A stretch of 64,000 nt of DNA from an uncultured Prevotellaceae bacterium (GTDB lineage: Bacteria > Bacteroidota > Bacteroidia > Bacteroidales > Muribaculaceae). Made by a program: the position numbers and the translations under genes. Shown here one piece after another: positions 34,611-44,145 of this stretch. The notes under the pieces were generated by a model. It saw only the letters and a program-made list of their open reading frames with translations. It was not told the origin of the DNA and made no database searches. The DNA is taken from NCBI GenBank assembly GCA_900318335.1, contig ONKF01000008.1, positions 1-64,000 of the forward strand, read 5' to 3'. Position 1 is the stretch's first letter. Each line of letters opens with the position of its first letter.

Positions 34611-35531
34611 TCACTTCTGGAAATGGTTGCGCACGATAGCCATGAAATCCTTCACGACCTCATTCTCGCGATCCCAGTGTAACTGGCTGTAGAAGTACAG
34701 CTCGGCATTGCCATAGCTGTTCATCATCTCGATGTGCTCGATTGCAGTGTTCATCGCGCTGGCGCTGCCGGCAAACAGCTCACGCTGGAAGCGGAAGCGG
34801 TCATTGACCGAGAAAGCCTTGCGGATGTCCCGGGAGAGGTGGCGCTGCAATTTCTGGTCCACGCGCAGGGGCTCCTCCTCGGGTTCGGGGAACTCGGTGG
34901 GGACAGGAGGCACGGGCATTTCTTCCTCGGGTTCGGGGACGGTATCGTCCTCGGCCTCGATAAACTCGACGCTGATGTCGGGCTCATCCTCGGCCTCGGG
35001 CAGGAGGTCGGGATCGGGCTCAGGCACGGGCTCGTCGTTGGGTTCCTCGGGAATATGGAATACCGGGGGTTGAGGCGTGGACGGTGCCACAACCGGGGTC
35101 TCCTCGTCAGGGGCCTCAATGAACTCGACGGTGATATCATCATCGGGCTCACGGTCCTCGACGGGTACCTGGGCAGGTTCAACGTCCTGGTGCTCGGGCT
35201 CCTTGTAATCGAGAGTGAACACTTCCTTAAATTCCTCGCCATTGTCGTGCTGCCAAGTCTCGTCGGCATCATAGTCCTCATCGGGCAGATGGACGGGAGG
35301 CTCAGGCTCCTTGACGGGCTGAGCTGGCTCTGCTGCGGGTTGCGCTGCTTCTTGAACAGGCTGGGCGGGTGTGAGTTCCACTCCACACATGTCGGCCAGT
35401 TCACGCACCTTGCGCTTGATTTTATTGGTGATGACATCAGGTGTGTTCTCTTCACCCAGACGACGGGTGACGAGCATCAGTCCCTCTATCTCGTAAACAT
35501 GAGATAGCATTTTCTCTATCGCAATATTCAT
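34611..35531 (-). CDS. Acidic low-complexity protein with a conserved C-terminal domain
   Basis: This encodes 306 residues and is not a recognised family. Residues 1-50 are helical (MLSHVYEIEGLMLVTRRLG). Residues 55-230 are proline/glutamate-rich and contain a repeated motif, ITVEFIEA and ISVEFIEA, each followed by acidic residues. The last 80 residues form a helical domain (LQRHLSRDIRKAFSVNDRFRF, FAGSASAMNTAIEHIEMMNSY). The domain looks well conserved; the linker probably varies in length. No signal peptide is present, so it is cytoplasmic. ATG at 35537 (two codons longer) is also possible. It is placed just upstream of rsmI. Confidence 0.65.
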   Translation of the reverse strand: MNIAIEKMLSHVYEIEGLMLVTRRLGEENTPDVITNKIKRKVRELADMCGVELTPAQPVQEAAQPAAEPAQPVKEPEPPVHLPDEDYDADETWQHDNGEEFKEVFTLDYKEPEHQDVEPAQVPVEDREPDDDITVEFIEAPDEETPVVAPSTPQPPVFHIPEEPNDEPVPEPDPDLLPEAEDEPDISVEFIEAEDDTVPEPEEEMPVPPVPTEFPEPEEEPLRVDQKLQRHLSRDIRKAFSVNDRFRFQRELFAGSASAMNTAIEHIEMMNSYGNAELYFYSQLHWDRENEVVKDFMAIVRNHFQK

Positions 35532-35623
35532 AATCATCTGTTATCTTGTTGCTTAGCGTCGTTTCGCCAAGGTTTTGTCTTACATTTAACCTGCAAGTTT
35601 AGGCATTTTTTTTGAAACACCAA

Positions 35624-37063
35624 CTATTTTCCTTCAAAAAGATTGCAAAGGAAGACGCCAATCTGCTCACGGATGCTGGCTTGGGAACAGTTGAAATTGT
35701 TGACCAGCACGGCAAAGGCATAATGGGGCTCGTCGGCGGGATAATAGCCCACAAAGCATTGAACGTGGCGCATACTGCCCGACTTGAGAACAATGAGGTC
35801 GCTCAAGGGATTATCCTTAAGGGTCTTGCCCGATCGCCCGGCGGCTTTGGGCATGAGGTCACACAGGCGCACACCGTCAAAGGTGCGGTGGGCCATCATC
35901 GTCAACATGTCGCCAAAAAAGTTGACCGACGCCTTGTTGGCCCTGGCCAGTCCACTGCCATCACGCATGAACAACGGCTCGGTGTCAACCCCCTGCTGCT
36001 CCAGCCAGCGCTTGACTGCAGCCACACCGATGAGGTCGAGGTCGGACTGCATGTTCTCGGCACCCTTGAGTTCCCACTCCCGGGCTCCGATGGCGCGCAG
36101 CAGGGCATGGGCAAACATGTTGTCGCTGCGGTCCAGCAGCGAGGTGATGATTTCGGTCAGTTCGGGCGACTTGTGCAGCACGAGCAGGCTGCGCTCGACA
36201 TTCTCTACTGCAGCATGGGCGTCGGGGGAATAGTCGAAGCGTATCTCATCACATCGCAGCAGGGCGCGCTCCACACTATCGACCAGCATGGGGGCCGGCG
36301 TGGGGTTGGCATAGGTGTTGCGTATCGATCGCGATGCGCCATCGCCGGTGAAGACCAAGGCTGGCACACTATAGTCCAGATAGGGGGTGATGGAATTGCG
36401 CCCGCGGTTGGGACGGCAACGGCTGATGATCTTGACACCGGGCACAGGAGGCGTGATGGATGAATAAGAGATGCGGCCGCGTCCATCTATGGAAGCCGAC
36501 ACGGTCATCAGGTTATCATGGAAATTCAGGGCATGTACCGCCGCTCCATAGTCATAGGCAAGATCGCCCACGTCCCAATCCTCATCAAAATAGGGATAGC
36601 TGTAATAACTGTCATCACCGATGACCATTCCCTCGACGTGCTTGATGCCCATGGCACGCAGGGCATCGAGTATCTCATCGACGATGTTGGCCTGGCAAGG
36701 CATGAATACCGAGCCAAGGGTGGGATCACCCATGCCGCGGATGATTATATTTCCCTTGAAATAGCCGTCATTGACCACGCCATCGAGATAGACAGGTGTC
36801 TCGAAGCGGAAGTGGGGTCCCATCAAGCCTAAAGCGGCCGACGAAACCACCGTCTTCATCGTCGAGGCGGTGATGTTGGCTTGTTCGGGGCGGTAACTGG
36901 CAATCGACTTGGCTGAATCAAGGTCGATGACATTCACGCCCACCGAGGCATAACGCAGCGTGCTGTTGGACACAAACTTGTCGACTGCCTCCTGGGCTGT
37001 ATAGGCTGTGAGCTGCAACGAGGCGGCGAGCGCCATCAATATTGACAGATAGATTCTTCTCAT
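35624..37063 (-). CDS. dacB: D-alanyl-D-alanine carboxypeptidase/endopeptidase (PBP4)
   Basis: This encodes 479 residues with a signal peptide. The three penicillin-binding active-site motifs are visible: STMK (SxxK, about residues 67-70), SDN (SxN, about 312-314) and KSG (about 417-419). This matches class C PBPs that trim or cross-cut peptidoglycan stem peptides in the periplasm. It starts at the very base where the upstream HExxH gene stops, so the two are coupled. Confidence 0.92.
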   Translation of the reverse strand: MRRIYLSILMALAASLQLTAYTAQEAVDKFVSNSTLRYASVGVNVIDLDSAKSIASYRPEQANITASTMKTVVSSAALGLMGPHFRFETPVYLDGVVNDGYFKGNIIIRGMGDPTLGSVFMPCQANIVDEILDALRAMGIKHVEGMVIGDDSYYSYPYFDEDWDVGDLAYDYGAAVHALNFHDNLMTVSASIDGRGRISYSSITPPVPGVKIISRCRPNRGRNSITPYLDYSVPALVFTGDGASRSIRNTYANPTPAPMLVDSVERALLRCDEIRFDYSPDAHAAVENVERSLLVLHKSPELTEIITSLLDRSDNMFAHALLRAIGAREWELKGAENMQSDLDLIGVAAVKRWLEQQGVDTEPLFMRDGSGLARANKASVNFFGDMLTMMAHRTFDGVRLCDLMPKAAGRSGKTLKDNPLSDLIVLKSGSMRHVQCFVGYYPADEPHYAFAVLVNNFNCSQASIREQIGVFLCNLFEGK

Positions 37064-37416
37064 TATATATAAATAGGTGGTTTTGTTTTCCGGACTGGTT
37101 TCCTAAAGTAGTGCCGCCAGGCATACAAGGGGCGGGACTTCAGGTAATCGAGATTACGCTGGTTGGCGTAGGCCTCGCGTTCAAACGAGATATTGCGGTA
37201 AGCATTGCCCCGCATGGGAAGCCTTACCAGCCACTCGATTATATAAAAAATATAGAAAAACACGAACAGCATCTCGCGCTGCTGAGCGGTGTGGATGCGC
37301 TCGTGATTAATCATCTCGTTACTCAGATAGACCCCGTGATGCACAAACAGCACGCCCAGCAGATTGATGGCCGAGAATCCATGGAAAGGCAATATCGAGG
37401 TCCTGATAATCTTCAT
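37063..37416 (-). CDS. Small membrane-associated HExxH protein
   Basis: This encodes 117 residues. The sequence NHERIHTAQQREM contains HExxH, the zinc-binding motif of many metalloproteases, next to a hydrophobic segment (LFVFFYIFYIIEWLVRL, about residues 50-66), followed by a second glutamate in FEREAYANQ that could be the third ligand. It is too short for a full M48 or M56 peptidase, so enzymatic activity is a guess. ATG at 37416 is chosen; the upstream frame (to 37479) crosses the -7 box. It is coupled to dacB, suggesting an envelope role. Confidence 0.65.
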   Translation of the reverse strand: MKIIRTSILPFHGFSAINLLGVLFVHHGVYLSNEMINHERIHTAQQREMLFVFFYIFYIIEWLVRLPMRGNAYRNISFEREAYANQRNLDYLKSRPLYAWRHYFRKPVRKTKPPIYI

Positions 37417-37425
37417 AGACGGCCG

Positions 37426-37433
37426 CAAAGTTA
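37426..37433 (-). promoter_or_regulatory. -7 element of the HExxH-dacB operon
   Basis: The minus strand reads TAACTTTG only nine bases before the ATG at 37416. The predicted transcript has a leader of about 3 to 5 bases. No clear -33 element is seen. Confidence 0.45.
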
Positions 37434-37549
37434 CAACTTTTTCCATTTTCCCGCACCGATGAGTCTCCCAAAAAGGCATTCATGCTACCCCAAATCGTTA
37501 ATAAGCAATCAAAAAAAACACTCAAAATTGCAATTTATCATATTTTGTT

Positions 37550-37580
37550 ATTGCAAATTTGTTAATTTAACGTACCTTTG
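37550..37580 (+). promoter_or_regulatory. Bacteroidetes promoter for the 191-residue membrane protein
   Basis: ATTG (37550-37553), 19 bases, TACCTTTG (37573-37580). The start codon at 37625 gives a leader of about 38 bases. Confidence 0.55.
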
Positions 37581-37624
37581 CCGCAAATGACAACAGTGTT
37601 GACCCAAAAAAAATCAGTGATAAT

Positions 37625-38200
37625 ATGGAAAAGGCATTAACAGTAATTGGATTAGCCGCACTCTATGTGGTAGCATTCTCCATCGTCGAAGTTTTAGGAA
37701 TCTTCCACCCCTATGCCTGGACCTACAGTGCTGTGCTTGCATCGGTACTCGCCGCTTGGCCCTTCTTCAAGTTGTGCCAGCGCTACCCCATTCCAGGCGT
37801 GGCCATGCTGTGTGCCGTGCTGGTATTGTTGTTTAACTACATCATCGGTCAGGGACACGAGTTCCTGGCGCTGGGCTGCTTTGGCTTTGGCTTCATCGCC
37901 GAGGGATTCCGCAAGTTCATGGGCAACTGCCGTGGACGCTGGGGCGTCATCCTGGCCTATGCCTCCATGTCACTCATTCCCTTTTCCAAAACCTGTGTGC
38001 TGTGGATTGACTATGAGACTGCTCTGGACATGGTCATCCTGAACATGCGCGATATCTACTATGCCTCGATGGGCCGCATGCTCTCGTGGTCGATGCTCTG
38101 CACTATGATTGTCGTCACCCTGGTATTAGCAGTGGTTACGATGTGGCTGCTCACACTCGACTGGCGTCCTCGCGAGCGTTATGACGTCTTCAGGAACTAA
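37625..38200 (+). CDS. Integral membrane protein, possibly an ECF-transporter S component
   Basis: This encodes 191 residues with about six hydrophobic segments (5-25, 33-50, 57-75, 78-95, 104-125 and 155-178) joined by short loops. Size, topology and the glycine-rich segment GFGFIAEGFRKFMG suggest the MptD/Trep_Strep group of substrate-specific ECF components, but no ECF ATPase or T gene lies nearby and I am not sure. It is monocistronic and convergent with the CapD-type gene. Confidence 0.55.
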   Translation: MEKALTVIGLAALYVVAFSIVEVLGIFHPYAWTYSAVLASVLAAWPFFKLCQRYPIPGVAMLCAVLVLLFNYIIGQGHEFLALGCFGFGFIAEGFRKFMGNCRGRWGVILAYASMSLIPFSKTCVLWIDYETALDMVILNMRDIYYASMGRMLSWSMLCTMIVVTLVLAVVTMWLLTLDWRPRERYDVFRN

Positions 38201-38250
38201 CCTGAAAACATTCTCCTAAAAAACTATTCTGGATTTTACTTGGCCGTGGG

Positions 38251-40224
38251 TTATTTCACCTCGGGGCTTGCGTTGTGAGGTTCCTGCTCTATCTCTTTAT
38301 CGATGGCCTCAAAGCGGCTGTGCTGACTCTTGTACTCGGGAACAAACTCCTTCATGGCATATATCATGCCGTGGACATCACCCTTACCGGCCAGTGAGAT
38401 GATCTTGTCGATATTGTCGCACACGTCTTTGTAGTTATAGGTCTTCACCTTGGCAATCATGATTTTCCTGTTGACGGTGGCAGTGGTCTTCTCCTTGTCG
38501 TTGAGCAGCTCCTCATAGAGCTTTTCACCCGGGCGCAGGCCGATTTCCACAATCTTGATGTCAATATCGGGCTTGAGTCCGGCCAGCGAGATCATGCGGC
38601 GCGCCATATCATAGATTTTGACAGGCTCACCCATATCAAAGATGTAAATCTCACCGCCATTGCCCATACATCCGGCCTCTAACACGAGCGAGCAGGCCTC
38701 GGGGATGGTCATGAAGTAGCGGATAATCTCCTTGTGGGTCACGGTGACGGGACCTCCGGCGGCAATCTGCTTGCGGAACAGAGGAATCACCGAACCGTTG
38801 CTGCCCAGCACGTTGCCAAAACGTGTGGTGATGAACTTCGTATTCTTGCCACGGCTCTGGGCGTCATAGAACAGCGACTGGCAGTAGATCTCGGCAAGGC
38901 GCTTGGTACAGCCCATCACGTTGGTGGGATTGACGGCCTTGTCGGTCGAAATCATGACAAACTTGAAGACGTCATACTTGAGGGCCAGATCGGCCACATT
39001 GCGCGTTCCCATCACGTTGGCAAGGATGGCCTCGGTGGGATTGATTTCCATCATGGGCACGTGCTTGTAGGCTGCAGCATGGAAGACGTAGCGGGGATGG
39101 AATTTCTCAAAGGCCTCCTCGACGCGCTCACGGTTGCGCACGTCGCCCATGAACAGTTCGATATCGGCTTTGGGATAGTCCTTCTTCATCTCGAGGGCAA
39201 TATCGTGCATGGGCGTTTCGGCCTGGTCAAACAGGATGATCTTGCTGGCGCCATAGGTGGCAACCTGACGAACGATCTCACTGCCAATCGAGCCGCACGC
39301 ACCCGTGATGAGCACGCTCGACCCGTAGATGTGCTGGCTCACCAGCGGGTTGTTGAGCACAATGGGTTCACGGCCCAGCAGGTCCTCGATCTGCACCTCC
39401 TTGATCAGCGTCGAGATGCCTTTTCCCCTGTTCTGTTCAAACTCGGCGACCTTGTTCATCGCCAGCAGCGGTATCTCGTTCTTGATGAAGTAATCGGCAA
39501 AGCCGCTGCTCATCAGGTTATAGCTCTTGGAGTCAAACAGCAGGGCGTCTATATTGTTCTCGGCAAACACATCGGCCATCTTTAAGGGGTCGAAGCGGTA
39601 AACCTTGAAACCATTGATCTCGGCATTGTCGGGGCCGGACTTGATGCTGAGCAGTCCCACGGGCAGGAACTTGCCGCCAATCTCGCCCTTGAGCGCGTTG
39701 GCCAGCAGCACCGAACTGAAATTCGTACCCAACACGAGCACCCGTTTGCGGTCCTTGGTGTCACTGTTCATGCGCATATACAAGTACTTGATGCACAGGC
39801 GCTCAATCATCATCATCGAGAATGACAACGCACCGATGATGAGAATGTTCCAGAACTTCATGAAAGGTGTGCCCGTTATGGCCAGTTTCAGGATATTAAT
39901 GCCGATGAGCAACAGCGTTGACACGGCAATGGCCATGAAGATACGGTACAGGTCCTCGATGACAGACAAGCGGATGACGCAAGTATAACTCTTGGAAATA
40001 TAGGTGACTAAAAAATAAACAGTGAGTACTATAAAAGCATTGATGATGATGGTTGCGGGTGCTGTGACCGTGTGCATCGAGTACATGTCGGCAACCACAG
40101 TCGCCACAAAGCAGAACAGCACGATCAACATATCCAGCAGCAGGATGATCCATCGCGGCGTTGTCCTGACCTTGAATGATCTGAAGAGCCTCAAGTCCAG
40201 CAGTTTATTTAGAAGTCTTTCCAT
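38251..40224 (-). CDS. CapD/WbpM-type nucleoside-diphosphate-sugar dehydratase
   Basis: This encodes 657 residues. It has four N-terminal membrane helices (about residues 22-145), then a first Rossmann-like domain (VLVLGTNFSSVLLANALKG), then the catalytic SDR domain (ITGACGSIGSEIVRQ; AAAYKHVPMMEINP; STDKAVNPTNVMGCTKR). The last supplies the SxxK-type dehydratase site of UDP-GlcNAc 4,6-dehydratases (STDKA.....MG). These enzymes act at the inner membrane early in capsule or O-antigen sugar synthesis. No polysaccharide cluster is adjacent, as is usual for the solitary copy in Bacteroidales. Confidence 0.88.
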   Translation of the reverse strand: MERLLNKLLDLRLFRSFKVRTTPRWIILLLDMLIVLFCFVATVVADMYSMHTVTAPATIIINAFIVLTVYFLVTYISKSYTCVIRLSVIEDLYRIFMAIAVSTLLLIGINILKLAITGTPFMKFWNILIIGALSFSMMMIERLCIKYLYMRMNSDTKDRKRVLVLGTNFSSVLLANALKGEIGGKFLPVGLLSIKSGPDNAEINGFKVYRFDPLKMADVFAENNIDALLFDSKSYNLMSSGFADYFIKNEIPLLAMNKVAEFEQNRGKGISTLIKEVQIEDLLGREPIVLNNPLVSQHIYGSSVLITGACGSIGSEIVRQVATYGASKIILFDQAETPMHDIALEMKKDYPKADIELFMGDVRNRERVEEAFEKFHPRYVFHAAAYKHVPMMEINPTEAILANVMGTRNVADLALKYDVFKFVMISTDKAVNPTNVMGCTKRLAEIYCQSLFYDAQSRGKNTKFITTRFGNVLGSNGSVIPLFRKQIAAGGPVTVTHKEIIRYFMTIPEACSLVLEAGCMGNGGEIYIFDMGEPVKIYDMARRMISLAGLKPDIDIKIVEIGLRPGEKLYEELLNDKEKTTATVNRKIMIAKVKTYNYKDVCDNIDKIISLAGKGDVHGMIYAMKEFVPEYKSQHSRFEAIDKEIEQEPHNASPEVK

Positions 40225-40527
40225 TATGTCGGTATTTATCTTGCGGGCCGGAAAGGTGACAACTCACCCATCCAAGCCTGGGACGATTGCATTATTAACA
40301 ATAAGTTCAAACGACAAAAGTAATGTAATTATTTGAATAAACAACAATCTTGGCTAAAAAAGACTCTAAAACCACCGATCGCAAAGGGGCAGACGCCCGC
40401 CAGCACAACACCCCTGCAGGACCTAACTATCCTCAAAAAAAGTGTGTTGTAAACAAAAATAAATGTTAAATTGATGTCGTATGTTGGATTTTAAGTAATT
40501 TTGCAGGCTATTACTTATTTCAACGCA
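40225..40527. other. Divergent intergenic region, about 300 bases, with two promoters
   Basis: No gene is visible. The minus-strand promoter reads TTG (40342-40344), 19 bases, TACTTTTG (40315-40322), for the CapD-type gene. The plus-strand -7 box TAATTTTG (40496-40503) serves the PCMD lipoprotein gene with a leader near 20 bases. A G+C-rich patch of unknown role lies at about 40381-40425. Confidence 0.5.
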
Positions 40528-41709
40528 ATGGATCAACAGAAACTGAAACACATCTTATATAATAAATGTGCGATAATTGTGCTCTCAGGACTCATGATGG
40601 TGCTGACCACGTCATGCTTTGGTGACGAACCCGCCAACTGCGAGGCCGACATTGAAGCCGCTATCCTGCACGTGAACAATCCCGAATCGTTCTTCTATCA
40701 GTTGACCGACTCGCTGCAGCACGTGATGTCTACCGACACCGCTATCGTTTTCACGGTCAAGGGCAATGCCGACGTGACCGCGTTGAGCCCAAGGTTCACG
40801 CTCACCCCCGGCGCGACCATCTCCCCTGCCAACGGCAGCACTCATGACTTCTCGAATGGTCCCGTCAAATATGTCGTGACATCCGAGGACGGCAAGTGGA
40901 CACGCTGCTACACCGTGAAGATCGTTCCCACCGTTCACACGGTAGCCGACACCCTGGCCTTTGACTTCGAGCACTATGAGTTAGAGACAGCGTCTGGCCG
41001 CTATTACACGTGGCACAATCTGCTACATGACGGCACATTGGGCAACGACTGGGCCACCGCCAATGCCGGCTATCGCATCTCGATGAGCACTGCTGCACCG
41101 ATGGACTACCCCACTACCCCGGTCATCAACGGATATGACGGGGCTGCGGTATGCCTCAGGACGAGTGACACGGGCCCCTTTGGCAAGATGGCCAACAAGC
41201 GCCTCGCCGCGGGCAACCTGTTCCTCGGCACGTTTGACATCCAAATCGCGATGAGCGACCACCTGCACGCCACGCGATTCGGCATCCCGTTCACCAGCCG
41301 CCCCGAGAGTTTCACGGGCTACTACACCTTTGAACCTGGCGATTTTGTTCAGGACTTCTACGGCAATCCCATCCCCAACAGGACCGACTCGGCCGATATC
41401 TATGCCGTGTTCTACCGCAACCATGACGCGGCAGGCAACGAGGTGGTGCTCTACGGCGACAATGTGCTCACGAGCGAACAGATCGTCGCTATCGCCGAAC
41501 TGGATTATGTTGAGCCCACCACCCAGTGGAAAGCCTGGAACGTGAAGTTTGAATACCTCGAGGACGTTGACGAGGAACTGCTGGCCAACCGTGGCTACAG
41601 CCTTGCCATCGTGTTCTCGTCGAGCTCGGCGGGCGGCAGTTTCACTGGCGCCATCGGCAGCCGGCTGTGTGTGGACAAGGTGCGGCTCATCTGCACAACC
41701 CAGGAGTGA
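40528..41709 (+). CDS. PCMD domain lipoprotein
   Basis: This encodes 393 residues. The signal peptide ends at MVLTTSC, a lipobox-like site. A small beta-sandwich (residues 30-140; CEADIEAAILHVNNPESF) leads to a putative carbohydrate-metabolism domain (PCMD, about 150-390; FDFEHYEL, YDGAAVCLRTSDTG, NLFLGTFDI, YGDNVL, RLCVDKVRLIC). The fold is a jelly roll found on Bacteroidales surface lipoproteins. The open frame begins with TTG at 40501 inside the -7 box, so the ATG at 40528 is used. It is followed 34 bases later by a beta-barrel gene. Confidence 0.75.
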   Translation: MDQQKLKHILYNKCAIIVLSGLMMVLTTSCFGDEPANCEADIEAAILHVNNPESFFYQLTDSLQHVMSTDTAIVFTVKGNADVTALSPRFTLTPGATISPANGSTHDFSNGPVKYVVTSEDGKWTRCYTVKIVPTVHTVADTLAFDFEHYELETASGRYYTWHNLLHDGTLGNDWATANAGYRISMSTAAPMDYPTTPVINGYDGAAVCLRTSDTGPFGKMANKRLAAGNLFLGTFDIQIAMSDHLHATRFGIPFTSRPESFTGYYTFEPGDFVQDFYGNPIPNRTDSADIYAVFYRNHDAAGNEVVLYGDNVLTSEQIVAIAELDYVEPTTQWKAWNVKFEYLEDVDEELLANRGYSLAIVFSSSSAGGSFTGAIGSRLCVDKVRLICTTQE

Positions 41710-41742
41710 TTTAACAAGATTGATAAACCGTAACAGCAAGCA

Positions 41743-42495
41743 ATGTCTATCACAAGAATATTGACCTCAGCGGTGCTCGCGGCTCTCGCGGCCATGAGCA
41801 TCCAGGCTGGTGTGCTCGACAGTGTCAGGGTTGACGCCCGTCTGGGCTACTCAATCGGCGGCACATTACCCACCCGCATCGGCCACGAGATTCGCGGCAT
41901 CAACAATTTCAACCTAGGGCTCCACTTCACTGTAGCTGCCGAGGCGACCCTGCCTATCAACGAGCGCTGGTCGGTACATTCGGGCCTGCGCTACGAGATG
42001 GGAGGCATGGACGTGGACAGCCGCGTCAAGAATTACGACATCGAGGTCGTCAAGGGTGACGAGTCATTGTCCGGTATCTTTAACGGCAACGTGCGCATCA
42101 AGAGCACCCAGCGCCGCATCACCCTCCCCGTTCAGGCTGCTTACAGCCTGAGCAACAGTGTGAGCCTGCGGGGAGGCCTGTTCATGGGATGGCTCACCCA
42201 CCGCCGTTTCTGGGGATGGGCCTATGACGGCTACCTGCGCGAGGGCACTCCCGTGGGGGCCAAGATCGAAATGGGTACCGAGCCTGGTGACAGGGGTGAC
42301 TTTGAGTTTGACCACAACATGCGCATCATGCAGTGGGGACTTGACGTGGGCGCCGACTGGCAATTCCATCAGCGCTGGGGCTTGTATGCCGAGTTAACCT
42401 ACGGCTTCAACGGCCTGTTCAAGAGCGACTTTCACTCGGTTCAGACCCTGCGGCCCATGTACGGCACCATCGGCATATCCTACCGCATCAAATAA
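41743..42495 (+). CDS. Outer-membrane beta-barrel protein, PorT-like
   Basis: This encodes 250 residues with a signal peptide ending near SIQA. Alternating strands (RVDARLGYSIGG, LHFTVAAEATLPI, VHSGLRYEMGGM, ITLPVQAAYSL, LRGGLFMGWLT, GLDVGADWQFHQRWGLYAELTYG) and a short basic terminus (GISYRIK) fit the outer-membrane beta-barrel (PorT) family, probably eight or ten strands. The function is unknown. It is cotranscribed with the PCMD lipoprotein gene, so the two may form a surface pair (inference). Confidence 0.8.
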   Translation: MSITRILTSAVLAALAAMSIQAGVLDSVRVDARLGYSIGGTLPTRIGHEIRGINNFNLGLHFTVAAEATLPINERWSVHSGLRYEMGGMDVDSRVKNYDIEVVKGDESLSGIFNGNVRIKSTQRRITLPVQAAYSLSNSVSLRGGLFMGWLTHRRFWGWAYDGYLREGTPVGAKIEMGTEPGDRGDFEFDHNMRIMQWGLDVGADWQFHQRWGLYAELTYGFNGLFKSDFHSVQTLRPMYGTIGISYRIK

Positions 42496-42602
42496 AGATC
42501 AATCCATGGTATCAAAATCTTTACATAAAGACAAGACAACAAAGAGGGTGTTGCAAAACTTAATAGACGGAATTAATTATAAACTAAAATACAAAGTATA
42601 AA

Positions 42603-44105
42603 ATGATGAAGAGATTTGTTTTTACTATTTGTTTGGCTGTGACGGCCGTGTTGGCTCTCCATGCCCAAGGCCTTTACAGAGGTGAGATTGTTATCAATAG
42701 CAATGGCCAAATTTACACCCAGACTGCTTCAATCCTTGATGTATTCTACACTACTGGCATCCATTCGTTTGAGCTGGTAACAACCTTCATGGGTGACGAC
42801 TTGAGATTAGACCTGGAAGATGTGCTGAGCGCACAATCTGATGGCATTACCACCTTCAGCACCGAGCAAGATGCGACCACTACCTTAGGCACGATGCACA
42901 CCATTATGTTTGCCCGTGCTACCGATGGTATGATGGTAGCCGACTTCACCTTCCCGACTCAGAACATAACGATGAGGTTCAACAGCGTGGGTGACCACTT
43001 CCAGCTGCCCAATGGCAATCTGGAGGCTTGGACTGCCAGCACTGGCGAGCCCGACCGCTGGCATGGCTTCAAGAGCGCTGGCGGCAGTTACGCCACCACA
43101 TCAGCAAGCCTTGTCAAGCTGGCCAAGAGCAACGACGTGCGTGAGGGCGCAACAGGCTACAGTGCCGTGATGACTGCCAATTCCATTATCGGCATCGTGG
43201 CTAACGGCACCATGACCAATGGCCGACTCATGGCCGGTTCGATGAGCGCAGCCAGCTATGATAACCACGCCGAGATGGACAAGAGCAGTACCGAGACCGA
43301 TGCCAATGGCGATCTGTTCTACATGCCCCTGTATGCCAAGCCCGACAAATTTAACGTGTGGCTCAAGTACACCCAGGGCACCACTAACAACAACTTCAAG
43401 GCCAGCGTGAGCGTGAAGACTTTTGACGGCACCTATTACCAGGAGCCTGACGACGACGTTTACACCAACATCTCGGGCAGCATTGTGGGCGGTCAGATTC
43501 CCGCTGGTGGATGGACCCACTACTCGTTCCCCTTCGACTACGACAGCTATGCAGCCAATGGCGCCGCCAGCGAGGCTATCTTTGTGACCTTCTCGACCAA
43601 CGGCACCCCTGGACAGGGTTACAAGAACGATGCCCTGTATGTTGACGACATGGAGCTGGTTTATCTGGGCAACATGACTGACTTGCGCTACCAGGGCGTG
43701 ACCATCAACGGCTGGAACCCCGCCGTAACCACCTACAACATGGAGATGGCCGCTGAGCCCAATTTGGACGACTTCACCGCCACCATCGAGGGCGTGAGCG
43801 CTGTGCTCACCAAGACAATGGAGCAAAACCAGGATGGAACCTACCGTATCGCTATCAGCGTTGTGGCAGCCGACCTTCAGACCGCCTCTTGCTACATCAT
43901 CAACGTGAGCGTTCCTCAGGGTCTGATTGGCGATGTGGACGACAGCGGCAAGGTGGAGATCAGCGACGTTACCGCCCTTATCGACTACCTGCTGAACGGC
44001 AGCGGTGCCAGCATCAACTCCCACAATGCCGATGTTGACTATAGCGGCAAGGTGGAAATCAGCGATGTGACAATCCTCATCGACTTACTTCTGTCCGGCA
44101 ATTAA
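42603..44105 (+). CDS. Secreted PCMD protein with dockerin-like C-terminus
   Basis: This encodes 500 residues with a signal peptide (FTICLAVTAVLALHAQ). Residues 20-130 form a calycin-like beta domain (LYRGEIVINSNGQIYTQ; FTFPTQNITMRF). A PCMD-like jelly roll follows (about 140-360; LPNGNLEAW, YVDDMELVYLG), then an Ig-like segment (about 365-440). The last 58 residues are two dockerin type I-like repeats (GDVDDSGKVEISDVTALIDYL and, after a spacer, ADVDYSGKVEISDVTILIDLL), each with Ca2+-loop aspartates. In this order such repeats are not linked to cellulosomes; they may be attachment or processing tags. Confidence 0.75.
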   Translation: MMKRFVFTICLAVTAVLALHAQGLYRGEIVINSNGQIYTQTASILDVFYTTGIHSFELVTTFMGDDLRLDLEDVLSAQSDGITTFSTEQDATTTLGTMHTIMFARATDGMMVADFTFPTQNITMRFNSVGDHFQLPNGNLEAWTASTGEPDRWHGFKSAGGSYATTSASLVKLAKSNDVREGATGYSAVMTANSIIGIVANGTMTNGRLMAGSMSAASYDNHAEMDKSSTETDANGDLFYMPLYAKPDKFNVWLKYTQGTTNNNFKASVSVKTFDGTYYQEPDDDVYTNISGSIVGGQIPAGGWTHYSFPFDYDSYAANGAASEAIFVTFSTNGTPGQGYKNDALYVDDMELVYLGNMTDLRYQGVTINGWNPAVTTYNMEMAAEPNLDDFTATIEGVSAVLTKTMEQNQDGTYRIAISVVAADLQTASCYIINVSVPQGLIGDVDDSGKVEISDVTALIDYLLNGSGASINSHNADVDYSGKVEISDVTILIDLLLSGN

Positions 44106-44145
44106 TTAAAGAATAATATTTAAAGCAAAACTATAAACAAAAGAG

